Below are positions 1 to 6,985 of a stretch of 8,371 bases of DNA, in pieces. A model generated the notes under the pieces. It had not been told where the DNA came from. It saw nothing but the letters and a program-made list of their open reading frames with translations, and did no database searches. The stretch covers positions 1 to 8,371 of the forward strand of contig NZFJ01000033.1 of the NCBI GenBank assembly GCA_002690625.1. Direction: 5' to 3'. Both the position numbers and the translations under genes were made by a program. The first letter of the stretch is position 1, and the number at the start of each line of letters is the position of its first letter. Source of the stretch: Rickettsiales bacterium (lineage in GTDB: Bacteria > Pseudomonadota > Alphaproteobacteria > TMED109 > TMED131).

Positions 1-1138
1 AAAATATAATAAAATTACTTATTAAAAAGTATATAAAATAGCCAAAGTAAGTAAATTTTAAAGTAAACAAGTACTTATTTATTTTGTAGTGCTTTAAGAT
101 AGTTCCCAAAGCTAAAGAAATTGCTGGATACAAAGGTAATACATAGTGAGGTAGTTTTGTTGGAATTAATTCCATTATCAGAAAGTTAGGCAATATCCAT
201 GCTATTAAAAAAAATATTTTTTTTTCTTTGTAATGTTTTTTAAAATAATAAATGATTGGTAATAGAAATAAAGAAAAAGGAAAGAAAAATATCCAGAGGC
301 CCAAAAAGTGGAATCCAGGAAATGCACCATGATTTTCTTTTACTTCAATTATCTTTCCAAAAAAATCATTTATAATAGATTCGTTTAAAAAGTTTTTTTG
401 TTCTTCAACTGAAATAGACAAAAACCAAGGTAATGAGATAAGTGCTATAATTAATATTCCTATTATAGGTTTGGTCTTATAAAACCACTTTTTATCTTTA
501 CTGAATAAGTATAATATTAAAACTGTAATTGCAAAGATAATTAAAAGAATCGGTCCTTTTACTAGAAATGATATCCCTAATCCAACCCATAAACATAATA
601 AATTAAATATATTACTTTCAATATCTCTTTTTATATAAAAATTAGCTAATGAAAGCATAACGATGATAGTTAACATTATCAAAACTGAATCAGTTTTTGC
701 GATATGTGCCTCAGCAATAAACAAAAGGCTACAACTCATTATAATAGCACCATAAAAAGATTCTATATTTCCAAAAACTCTTGACCCTAACTTGTATAAA
801 AGTATTATACTTAACAATGCAGCTATAGAGGAAATTATGCGATATTTCCATATAGAATCTTTTGTTACTTCATATTGTGTAGTAGTTTTTTGTTTAATTG
901 TAGCTAAAAGCCTTACAGAAGTTGCTTGCAACCAATATATTCCTATAGGTTTCTTGCTACGGTATTCATCCTGAAATTTTATAGATAAATAATTATTTTT
1001 TTCTATCATTTGCTTAGAGGATTGTGCATACCTTGCCTCATCTCTATCAAGAACTGGAAGTGAATTTATACTGGAAAAAAATAGAGTTAAAGATAATAAT
1101 ATTAAAATAAATAGTTCTTTAGTTTTATAATATTTCAT
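1..1138 (-). CDS. ArnT/PMT-family glycosyltransferase, membrane protein, partial (C-terminal end beyond window)
   Basis: Open reading frame of 379 codons that reaches the left edge without a stop, so the C-terminus is missing. It resembles GT-C glycosyltransferases of the ArnT/PMT (GT39/GT83) type, which move a sugar from a polyprenyl-phosphate donor onto lipid A or another envelope acceptor on the periplasmic side. Visible family signatures are LDRDEARYAQ (residues 30-39, with the Asp-Glu pair of the first periplasmic loop), KPIGIYWLQA (63-72), AKTDSVL (147-153), VKGP (193-196), PWF (237-239), HGAFPGFHF (270-278) and PTKLPHYVLPLYPA (326-339, the conserved ArnT-like LPHY block). There are about ten hydrophobic segments, the first at residues 8-27. 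ATG at 1138 is chosen; an in-frame ATG at 1165 would add nine residues (MFFFKKPFF), and neither has a Shine-Dalgarno sequence. The gene is divergent from the lipid operon. Sugar and acceptor cannot be told from sequence. Confidence 0.87.
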   Translation of the reverse strand, partial: MKYYKTKELFILILLSLTLFFSSINSLPVLDRDEARYAQSSKQMIEKNNYLSIKFQDEYRSKKPIGIYWLQATSVRLLATIKQKTTTQYEVTKDSIWKYRIISSIAALLSIILLYKLGSRVFGNIESFYGAIIMSCSLLFIAEAHIAKTDSVLIMLTIIVMLSLANFYIKRDIESNIFNLLCLWVGLGISFLVKGPILLIIFAITVLILYLFSKDKKWFYKTKPIIGILIIALISLPWFLSISVEEQKNFLNESIINDFFGKIIEVKENHGAFPGFHFLGLWIFFFPFSLFLLPIIYYFKKHYKEKKIFFLIAWILPNFLIMELIPTKLPHYVLPLYPAISLALGTILKHYKINKYLFTLKFTYFGYFIYFLISNFIIF

Positions 1139-1168
1139 AAAAAAAGGCTTTTTAAAAAAAAACATACA

Positions 1169-1174
1169 TATAAT
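1169..1174 (+). promoter_or_regulatory. candidate -10 box (TATAAT) of the lipid operon
   Basis: A perfect TATAAT lies four bases before the ATG of the flavoprotein gene, within a 40-base divergent gap. A start site about seven bases downstream would fall at or just inside the start codon, giving a leaderless mRNA, in line with the absence of a Shine-Dalgarno sequence. No good -35 is seen 17 bases upstream (GGCTTT at 1146-1151). In DNA this AT-rich, a chance match is quite possible. Confidence 0.25.
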
Positions 1175-1178
1175 TAAT

Positions 1179-2513
1179 ATGCTAAAAAATAAATTATATA
1201 AAGATAAAACAAATATTGCTATAATTGGTGCAGGTATATCTGGCCTTACAGCTGCTATGTTACTATCTAAGAGATATAATGTGTGTCTATACGAAGCTAA
1301 TAACTATCTAGGAGGCCACGCCCTAACACTAAATAAAAAAATTTCGTATAAAAACAGAATAAAGAATATTAATTTTGATGTGGGTTTTTTAGTTTATAAT
1401 AATCGTAATTATCCTTTATTCTCAAATATTTTATCTAAATTAAAAGTAAAAACTATTAATAGTAATATGTCTTTTTCAGTAAGCAATAAAATGAAAAATT
1501 TTGAATATGGTAGCACTGGTATTTTATCTTCTACAAATAATTTAAAAAATATATTTAATATAAATTTCTGGTCTATGATAAAAGAAATAAAAAGATTTTT
1601 TGTAGTTTCTAATAAAATAATTAATTCTAAAAAGTCTTACAACAATATTTCTGTTAAACAGTTTATTGAAATTAATAACTTCAATAATTCATTTGTATTT
1701 GACCATTTTTTGCCAATGTGTGGTGCTATATGGTCTATTTCAAATAAAAAAGTAATGGATATGCCAATCAAAACTATCTTAATTTTCTTTCATAATCATG
1801 GATTATTAAGTTTTTTTAATAAACCTATTTGGAAAACTATTGATGGAGGAAGTAAAAACTATGTAAATGCTATAACAAAAGAAATTAAAGGAAAAGTATT
1901 ATTAAATGAGAAAGTTATGAAGGTTAGAAGAAACAAAGAAAATATTACTTTAATTTTTAAAAATCATAAAAAAACTTTTGATAAAGTAATTTTAGCTATT
2001 CATTCAGATGAAATACTTAATATTTTAGAAAAACCAACAGAAATAGAAAATAAAATTTTTTCTAAATGCAAATATGAAGCAAATAAAATATATATTCATC
2101 AGGATCAAAAGTTAATGCCTTCAAGTAAAAGCACCTGGTCATCTTGGAATGTAATTCAAAGTTATACTAAGAATAAAGCAAAAAATACCCTCAATAATAA
2201 TATTTGTGTTACTTATTGGATTAATAAATTACAAAATATTTACACTGACATTCCTTTATTAGTTACCTTAAATGCAAAAAATGAAAATATACCTGATAAA
2301 AATAAGATATTAAAAATTATAAAATTTAAACATCCTATTTTTAATTCAGAAAACCTTAATATATCAACTGATATATCATCTATTCAATCAAAAAATAATA
2401 CATTTTATATAGGTGCATGGTTAGGATATGGGTTTCACGAAGATGGCGTGAAATCAGCTGTTAATCTTAAAAATTTTTTTGAGGTGGATTATAATTTATA
2501 TGAAAAAATATAA
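1179..2513 (+). CDS. FAD-dependent amine-oxidase-like flavoprotein (COG2907 type) of the cfa/ChrR cluster
   Basis: Protein of 444 residues, usual for the family. The N-terminus has a Rossmann FAD-binding site: IAIIGAGISG with GxGxxG at residues 17-22, a ribose-binding Glu at 39 (LYEA), and the GGHALT block (45-50). Further family hallmarks are FDVGFLVYNNRNYP, MSFSVS, the PMCGAIWS stretch, FFHNHGLL followed by a W..IDGGSKNYV segment, and the C-terminal GAWLGYGFHEDGVKSA that closes the FAD site. It has no signal peptide and is probably cytosolic or at the inner membrane face. It leads a four-gene operon with DUF1365, a Cfa-like methyltransferase and DUF3833, overlapping the next gene by 14 bases. 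Related flavoproteins next to Cfa-type enzymes are linked to oxidation or desaturation of phospholipid acyl chains. From memory, the furan fatty acid desaturase UfaD of Rhodobacter belongs to this type; I could not verify that. The exact reaction is inferred. Confidence 0.9.
   Translation: MLKNKLYKDKTNIAIIGAGISGLTAAMLLSKRYNVCLYEANNYLGGHALTLNKKISYKNRIKNINFDVGFLVYNNRNYPLFSNILSKLKVKTINSNMSFSVSNKMKNFEYGSTGILSSTNNLKNIFNINFWSMIKEIKRFFVVSNKIINSKKSYNNISVKQFIEINNFNNSFVFDHFLPMCGAIWSISNKKVMDMPIKTILIFFHNHGLLSFFNKPIWKTIDGGSKNYVNAITKEIKGKVLLNEKVMKVRRNKENITLIFKNHKKTFDKVILAIHSDEILNILEKPTEIENKIFSKCKYEANKIYIHQDQKLMPSSKSTWSSWNVIQSYTKNKAKNTLNNNICVTYWINKLQNIYTDIPLLVTLNAKNENIPDKNKILKIIKFKHPIFNSENLNISTDISSIQSKNNTFYIGAWLGYGFHEDGVKSAVNLKNFFEVDYNLYEKI
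2481..2487 (+). promoter_or_regulatory. Shine-Dalgarno sequence GAGGTGG for the DUF1365 gene
   Basis: GAGGTGG lies 12 bases before the ATG at 2500, inside the end of the flavoprotein gene. It is one of the few convincing ribosome-binding sites in the window. It favours ATG 2500 over the in-frame TTG at 2479, which lies just upstream of the site. The spacing is longer than ideal. Confidence 0.5.
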
Positions 2514-3285
2514 TAACATAAATAATTGTCTATATTATGGGAGAGTATTCCATGCTAGAAAATCACCTAAAAATCATATGTTTAAATACAAGGTTTTATA
2601 CTTACATATAGATATAACTAATATTAAGTCTGCTTTTAAAAATATTCCTTTCTTGTCTTTAGATAAATTTAATTTCTTTTCTTTTTACACTAAAGATCAT
2701 GGCTCTAAAGATTGTAAAAATCTAGATGTTTGGATAAGAAAATTATTAAAAAAGAATGGTATACAAAGAAAAATTAAAAATGTTTTTTTACTAACATATC
2801 CAAGAATATTAGGCTATGTTTTTAACCCTTTATCAATTTATACGTGTGTAGATGATAATAATAATATCATAGTTCAAATATATGAAGTAAATAACACCTT
2901 TAAGCAAAGATTTTTTTATATAGTCAAAAATACTTTTGATATAAAAAATCATGAAAAAATAATAAAAAAAAAATTTCATGTTTCTCCGTTTATAAGCATG
3001 GACGGTACTTATAACTTTAAAAGTTTTCTAAAAGAGAAAAGGTTAAGTATTTTCATTAAATACAAATCAAAGAAAGAATATTTTATAGCTTCCTTTACAG
3101 GCGTTAAAAAAGCCTTAAATGGTAAAAATTTAATAATATATTTTTTAAAGATTCCTTTTATGACCTTAAAAATTATAGTAGGAATTCATTTCGAAGCTAT
3201 TATATTATATTTAAAAGGTTTAAAATACTTTAGTTGTCCTAAAGTTAAAGAACCAAACTATTTGAAATATAGCGAAAAAGACTAA
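2500..3285 (+). CDS. DUF1365 family protein (PF07103), lipid operon
   Basis: Protein of 261 residues, normal for DUF1365. Family signatures are LYYGRVFHAR near the N-terminus, KNHMFKYKVLYLHID, LLTYPRILGYVFNPLSIYTC, the EVNNTFKQRFFY block and KFHVSPFISMDGTY. The N-terminus is rich in conserved aromatic and basic residues and has no signal peptide; the segment near IYFLKIPFMTLKIIVGIHF is hydrophobic and may touch the membrane. The biochemical role of DUF1365 is not known to me. It occurs almost always between the amine-oxidase-like flavoprotein and a Cfa-type methyltransferase, as here, which suggests a step or carrier function in acyl-chain modification. ATG 2500 is preferred to TTG 2479 because of the GAGGTGG site. 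The stop overlaps the next start as TAATG, so translation is probably coupled. Confidence 0.92.
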   Translation: MKKYNNINNCLYYGRVFHARKSPKNHMFKYKVLYLHIDITNIKSAFKNIPFLSLDKFNFFSFYTKDHGSKDCKNLDVWIRKLLKKNGIQRKIKNVFLLTYPRILGYVFNPLSIYTCVDDNNNIIVQIYEVNNTFKQRFFYIVKNTFDIKNHEKIIKKKFHVSPFISMDGTYNFKSFLKEKRLSIFIKYKSKKEYFIASFTGVKKALNGKNLIIYFLKIPFMTLKIIVGIHFEAIILYLKGLKYFSCPKVKEPNYLKYSEKD

Positions 3286-4451
3286 TGTGGTTATTTTATA
3301 AATTAATATTTTTTTATTTAAATAAAAGAATTGATAACAAAGCTAATAATGATCTCATTATTATATTTCCTAACAAAAAAAAACTTATTTTAGGAAAAAA
3401 TAAAAATTATTTGGAAATCAGTATCAATAGTAATACTTTTTTATTGAAACTTCTTTTCTTTGGACTGCCTTATTTAGGATATAGTTATTCTAAAGGATAC
3501 TGGCATACTAAAAATCTAAATGCTTTGTTAGAATATGGAGAAAAAAATAAAGAATTATTTAAATCACTCTCATTTTTTAATTTTTTTTCCTTATTATATA
3601 GTTTTACTAAGAATTTAATAAATACAAATACAATTACAAAGAGTAAAAAGCAGATTGGGTTCCACTATGATTTAGGAAATACATTTTACAAATTATGGTT
3701 AGATAAAAGCATGACTTATTCTAGCGGAATTTTTAATAATAGTAATAACCTCGAGGAAGCACAATATAATAAGTACCAAAGCTTAATAAAATCAACTAAT
3801 ATTAATAAAAAAACAAATATACTAGAAATAGGTTGTGGTTGGGGAGGTTTTTTAAAGTATGTAAATAGTAATATTAAATCCTCTATAACAGGTATTACGA
3901 TATCAAAAAAGCAATACGGTTATATAAAAAAAGAAAATATTTCTAAAGTACAGTATAAAGACTACAGAAACGTAAGTAAAAAATATGATAGAATAATTTC
4001 TATTGAAATGTTTGAAGCTGTTGGAAGAAAAAATTGGAATATTTTTTTTAAATCTCTAAATAATCTAATTACTGCTAATGGAAAGATAGGTCTTCAAATT
4101 ATAACCATTTCAGAGATAGATTATAAGTATTATATTCATAGACAAGACTTTATACAAAAATATATATTTCCTGGTGGAATGTTGCCTACAAAAAAAGCAT
4201 TAAAAGATCTTGCATTAAGAAATAATCTAATATTTTCTGAATCAAAAAGTTTTGGAAATGACTATGCTAAAACTTTATCAATATGGAAGTCTAATTTTTT
4301 TAAAAACTGGCTTAAAATTGAAAAATTAGGTTTTGATAATAATTTTAAAAGATTATGGGAATATTATTTGAGCTACTGTGAAATAGGGTTTAAAAATGGA
4401 GCACTAGATGTAAGCCAATTTTTACTTGAGAAAAAAAATAAATATGATTAA
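3285..4451 (+). CDS. Cfa-like SAM-dependent phospholipid acyl-chain methyltransferase
   Basis: Protein of 388 residues, typical of the cyclopropane-fatty-acyl-phospholipid synthase (Cfa) superfamily. It transfers a methyl(ene) group from S-adenosylmethionine to the double bond of a phospholipid acyl chain at the membrane. Signatures in order: HYDLGN (127-132), MTYSSG (143-148), LEEAQ (156-160), the SAM motif EIGCGWGG (181-188), GITISKKQ (203-210), MFEAVG with catalytic-pocket Glu244, LQIITIS (270-276), IFPGGMLP (294-301), FGNDYAKTL (323-331) and LWEYYLSYCEIGF (357-369). By alignment from memory, the Cys of the E. coli bicarbonate pocket (MxYSC) is Ser147 and the pocket His is Ile273. This is the pattern of the subfamily paired with the flavoprotein and DUF1365, so a product other than a cyclopropane (for example a methylated or furan-precursor chain, as made by UfaM) is possible. 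The start codon overlaps the upstream stop (TAATG). Confidence 0.92.
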   Translation: MWLFYKLIFFYLNKRIDNKANNDLIIIFPNKKKLILGKNKNYLEISINSNTFLLKLLFFGLPYLGYSYSKGYWHTKNLNALLEYGEKNKELFKSLSFFNFFSLLYSFTKNLINTNTITKSKKQIGFHYDLGNTFYKLWLDKSMTYSSGIFNNSNNLEEAQYNKYQSLIKSTNINKKTNILEIGCGWGGFLKYVNSNIKSSITGITISKKQYGYIKKENISKVQYKDYRNVSKKYDRIISIEMFEAVGRKNWNIFFKSLNNLITANGKIGLQIITISEIDYKYYIHRQDFIQKYIFPGGMLPTKKALKDLALRNNLIFSESKSFGNDYAKTLSIWKSNFFKNWLKIEKLGFDNNFKRLWEYYLSYCEIGFKNGALDVSQFLLEKKNKYD

Positions 4452-4902
4452 AAAAATAAAATTTCCAAGTTTATCTTTTGCACACTATTTTTCAGGAGAA
4501 ATAGAAGCACTTGGTCATATGATATTTTTTTATCCTAAAAAAAGAATAAAAAATGCAAAAATTAAATTCTATGGAACTTATTCTAAAAACATTTTGACTT
4601 TAAAGGAAGATTATCAAGACAATGAAGATAAGATTTTAAGAAAATGGGTTTTTGAAAAGGTTAATAATAATTATTATCTAGGCAAGGAAAAGAATGTTAT
4701 TGGGAATGTAATAGTTAAGTCAGAAAGTAATTATCTAATGATGAACTATAAATTTAAAACTAATTACAAGGCTATAAAGTTTATAGTAAGTGTTCAAGAT
4801 TATATGTATCAGATAGATGAAATATATCTGATTAACAAAACTAAAATATATAAATTTGGTATAGTAATAGCTGAAAGTATAATGTTATATAAAAAGTTAT
4901 AA
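4444..4902 (+). CDS. DUF3833 family protein
   Basis: Protein of 152 residues matching the DUF3833 pattern: YFSGEIEALG near the N-terminus (family F.G...a.G), an ILTLKEDYQDNED segment (family L.L.E.F.Y.DG), a KWVFEKVNNNYYLG stretch, VIGNVIVK (family DVvG.A.G), and a C-terminal VQDYMYQIDEIYLINKT followed by KFGIVIAES (family v.D.mY.......N...m.KFG...gE). Its molecular function is unknown. It is a steady companion of the Cfa/DUF1365/flavoprotein and ChrR genes, suggesting a structural or accessory role in lipid modification. Members I recall carry a lipoprotein signal; here the N-terminus (MIKKIKFPSLSFAHYF) has no clear signal peptide or lipobox Cys. ATG 4444 overlaps the end of the cfa-like gene by eight bases; an in-frame TTG at 4426 is a less likely start. 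The 3' end overlaps the convergent SDR gene by six bases. Confidence 0.8.
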   Translation: MIKKIKFPSLSFAHYFSGEIEALGHMIFFYPKKRIKNAKIKFYGTYSKNILTLKEDYQDNEDKILRKWVFEKVNNNYYLGKEKNVIGNVIVKSESNYLMMNYKFKTNYKAIKFIVSVQDYMYQIDEIYLINKTKIYKFGIVIAESIMLYKKL

Positions 4903-5664
4903 TTTTTTCAATATTAATTTCGTTAATCGCAAGTATATAAAGTATGGCATAATTCTTAAAAGCTTCATCAAATAACAAAAAAAACTTGGTAGAACTATTT
5001 CAAAATTATTAGTTTTTACTATCTTGTTATATAGTATGATAGCTGCTTTGTTTGCAGAAATTATCATTGGCATTTTAAAGTTATTTTTATCAGTTAGTGG
5101 TGTTTTTATAAATCCAGGATTAACAATTCTTAATTTAATTTTTTGCGCCTCACATTGATGAACTATAGATTCTGCAAAATTAATTAATGCAGACTTTGAA
5201 GAACAATAAGCTGCCGAATATGGTAGTCCTCTATAACCTGCAACAGAAGCCATTATTATAATCTGAACATTTTTTTTATTTTTCTTTAAATGAGGTAATA
5301 TTGCTTCTATGCAATTTAAAGTTCCAAAAAAGTTTACTTCAAAAATATTTCTAACTTCTTTTAAAGAGAATATTTTTTTTGAGTTAGGGTTGTTGGTTCC
5401 AGCATTTAAAAAAATTAAATCTGGAACTCCATGTTCGTTTACTAAGCGTTTTATGGTATTAGTAACATTATTTTTATTTGATATGTCTGTTTTATAATAT
5501 GAAATATCGCATAATTTTTTCTTTTTGGCTTCCTTAGACAATTCTTTAAGAGAATTAATATTTCTAGCGCAAGTTATAACCTTATAACCGTTCTTAGAAA
5601 ACTCTTTAGCAACTTCTCTACCAATGCCTTTTGAAGCACCAGTAATAAAAATTGATTTAGACAT
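4897..5664 (-). CDS. short-chain dehydrogenase/reductase (SDR), sigma-chrR operon
   Basis: Classical SDR of 255 residues. It has the NAD(P)-binding TGASKGIG (8-15), the NAG motif (87-89), Asn111 (VNFFG), catalytic Ser140 (MASVAGY) and the YxxxK pair Tyr153/Lys157, then PGFIKTPLT (183-191). Arg34 in CARN, just after the second beta strand, hints at NADP(H) preference. The C-terminal 30 residues are hydrophobic and basic (LPSFFCYLMKLLRIMPYF and onward), suggesting attachment to the inner membrane and a lipid-like substrate. It starts one base after the chrR stop (TAG-T-ATG) with no Shine-Dalgarno site, so it is probably translated by coupling from chrR and belongs to the sigma operon. SDRs recur in RpoE-ChrR regulons; the substrate is unknown, perhaps an oxidised fatty acyl group. 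Its 3' end overlaps the convergent DUF3833 gene. Confidence 0.93.
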   Translation of the reverse strand: MSKSIFITGASKGIGREVAKEFSKNGYKVITCARNINSLKELSKEAKKKKLCDISYYKTDISNKNNVTNTIKRLVNEHGVPDLIFLNAGTNNPNSKKIFSLKEVRNIFEVNFFGTLNCIEAILPHLKKNKKNVQIIIMASVAGYRGLPYSAAYCSSKSALINFAESIVHQCEAQKIKLRIVNPGFIKTPLTDKNNFKMPMIISANKAAIILYNKIVKTNNFEIVLPSFFCYLMKLLRIMPYFIYLRLTKLILKKL

Positions 5665-5665
5665 A

Positions 5666-6349
5666 CTAAAATTTTGATAAATTTAATAAAGAACCTAGTA
5701 TACCTTTAAACTTTAATGAGCCTGAATATACTACCAAGCATATACATCCTGTAACATCTGAGGAAACCGGACTATGAACTTCATCACTACCTGCTACTAC
5801 TAAATCGCCTTTATTATAATCTCCTTTTTCATCACTATAACCTCCATGAAGTACTAGAGTTGCTTCATGTGCTTCATGGCCATGTTTTGGCATAGATTTT
5901 CCAGCCGGTATTTCTAATAACTTTCCTTTTAATTTTTTATTCTCAAATTCTATATCAATATATCTAACGTTATTAATTGTTAATTTCCACTGATTAGTAC
6001 TACTTTTACCTCCTAAATATTCAGACAAAAAAGAAGGTATATTAATTTCCTTATCAGTTAAATTACTTTCTATATTAGATGATATATAACTGTTCTGTTT
6101 TTGAACTTGCTCAACTCCATCAACTTTTTTTAAGACATCTTCCCACAAATTTTTACTAACTTTTAGCTGCTCATGATTATGTAAATAATAACCACCAATC
6201 TTTTCAATTTTATCCATTTCAGCTTTACAATCCTTACAATATGCTAAATGACAAGAAATTATTAAAGATTCAGCTTCTGATGTTTTGCCCATAGCATGGT
6301 TAAGTAACATGTCATAACTAGGATGTTGTTTAATACTAAAATGTGTCAT
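5666..6349 (-). CDS. chrR: ChrR-type zinc-dependent anti-sigma factor with cupin domain
   Basis: Protein of 227 residues that holds its partner ECF sigma factor inactive until singlet oxygen or organic peroxide stress. The N-terminal zinc anti-sigma domain shows His9 (HPS) and the HxxxCxxC motif His34-Cys38-Cys41 (SCHLAYCKDC). The C-terminal cupin (about 120-215) shows HGHEAHE with His156, His158 and Glu162, and His192 in EVHSP. These spacings equal those of the cupin zinc ligands reported for R. sphaeroides ChrR (His141, His143, Glu147, His177), so both metal sites look intact. The linker (about 75-105) is polar. The gene directly follows the sigma gene with a TAATG overlap. A GGAG Shine-Dalgarno lies eight bases upstream (6358-6361). 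Cytosolic, with no membrane segment. Other zinc anti-sigma factors lack this cupin, so the assignment is firm. Confidence 0.94.
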   Translation of the reverse strand: MTHFSIKQHPSYDMLLNHAMGKTSEAESLIISCHLAYCKDCKAEMDKIEKIGGYYLHNHEQLKVSKNLWEDVLKKVDGVEQVQKQNSYISSNIESNLTDKEINIPSFLSEYLGGKSSTNQWKLTINNVRYIDIEFENKKLKGKLLEIPAGKSMPKHGHEAHEATLVLHGGYSDEKGDYNKGDLVVAGSDEVHSPVSSDVTGCICLVVYSGSLKFKGILGSLLNLSKF

Positions 6350-6972
6350 TAGTTTAACTCCACTAAATGTCTCATCTTAGTAAGTGCTAATCTAATTCTT
6401 GATTTAACTGTACCTAACGGTATGCTAAGCTCTTCTGAAATATCAGCATGAGTTTTATCATAAAAGTAAGACATTTTTAGCAGTTTGCCTTGATCTTCGG
6501 GCAAATTTTCAATTTGTTTTTTTAAACTTGCGGAAACTTCAGAACTAAAAATTTCATTTTCTTGGGTAGATTGAACAGGAATTTCCAAACCCTCATCACT
6601 TTCAGATAAGTAATGTCTTTTATCTTTTCTTATTTTATCTATTCTTTTGTTACGAGCTATTGTATATACCCAAGTACCGACAGAAGACTTATTATGATCA
6701 TAACTAGATGCTTTTGTCCATACTGCTATCATAACCTCTTGAATCACACCTTCTGCTTGTGTTTCCGTGGACCCGACTTTAATTAAATAACTTTTTAATC
6801 TAGGAGCAAAATAATTAAAAATCGTGTTAAAAGCAGATTTATCCTGATGTAAAGCAATTTCGGATAGACAATTAGATAATTGCTCTTCAGGTGTAAATTC
6901 GTTTTCAACTTTTGATAGATTGTTAATTTTCATTACAGAATTTTTCTTAATAATATTTTGCTGCAGTGTCAT
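6349..6972 (-). CDS. rpoE: ECF RNA polymerase sigma factor, ChrR-partnered (RpoE/ECF11-like)
   Basis: Protein of 207 residues from ATG 6972. Sigma region 2 spans about 45-118: FNTIFNYFAPRLKSYL, an IQEVMIAVWTKA core-binding helix, then VGTWVYTIARNKRIDKIRK for -10 recognition and melting. Region 4 spans about 150-203, with the helix-turn-helix THADISEELSIPLGTVKSRI that reads the -35. No region 3 lies between them, as in all ECF factors. The partner gene chrR overlaps it as TAATG, placing it in the ECF11-like group that drives responses to singlet oxygen and peroxide. An in-frame TTG at 6999 lies upstream but has no support. ATG 6933 (residue 14) is also possible and has a weak AAGAAAAA ahead of it. 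The residues before position 40 are not needed for the fold. The likely targets are its own operon and the neighbouring lipid operon. Confidence 0.93.
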   Translation of the reverse strand: MTLQQNIIKKNSVMKINNLSKVENEFTPEEQLSNCLSEIALHQDKSAFNTIFNYFAPRLKSYLIKVGSTETQAEGVIQEVMIAVWTKASSYDHNKSSVGTWVYTIARNKRIDKIRKDKRHYLSESDEGLEIPVQSTQENEIFSSEVSASLKKQIENLPEDQGKLLKMSYFYDKTHADISEELSIPLGTVKSRIRLALTKMRHLVELN

Positions 6973-6985
6973 TGTAATACCATAA

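Noticed and set aside
195..230. Apparent frameshift in the glycosyltransferase gene at two homopolymer runs (A8 and T9 on the plus strand)
   Set aside because: Recounting the codons from ATG 1138 shows the frame passes through (IFFLIAWILPN) without a stop and continues to the window edge with family motifs intact.
792..974. 60-codon plus-strand reading frame
   Set aside because: Starts with TTG, lies wholly opposite the glycosyltransferase gene and has no recognisable domain.
2479..2499. TTG start extending the DUF1365 protein by seven residues
   Set aside because: The GAGGTGG ribosome site lies just downstream of this TTG and ahead of ATG 2500, and family homology begins after the ATG.
5309..5497. 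62-codon plus-strand reading frame
   Set aside because: Antisense shadow of the SDR gene, which has all its catalytic motifs.
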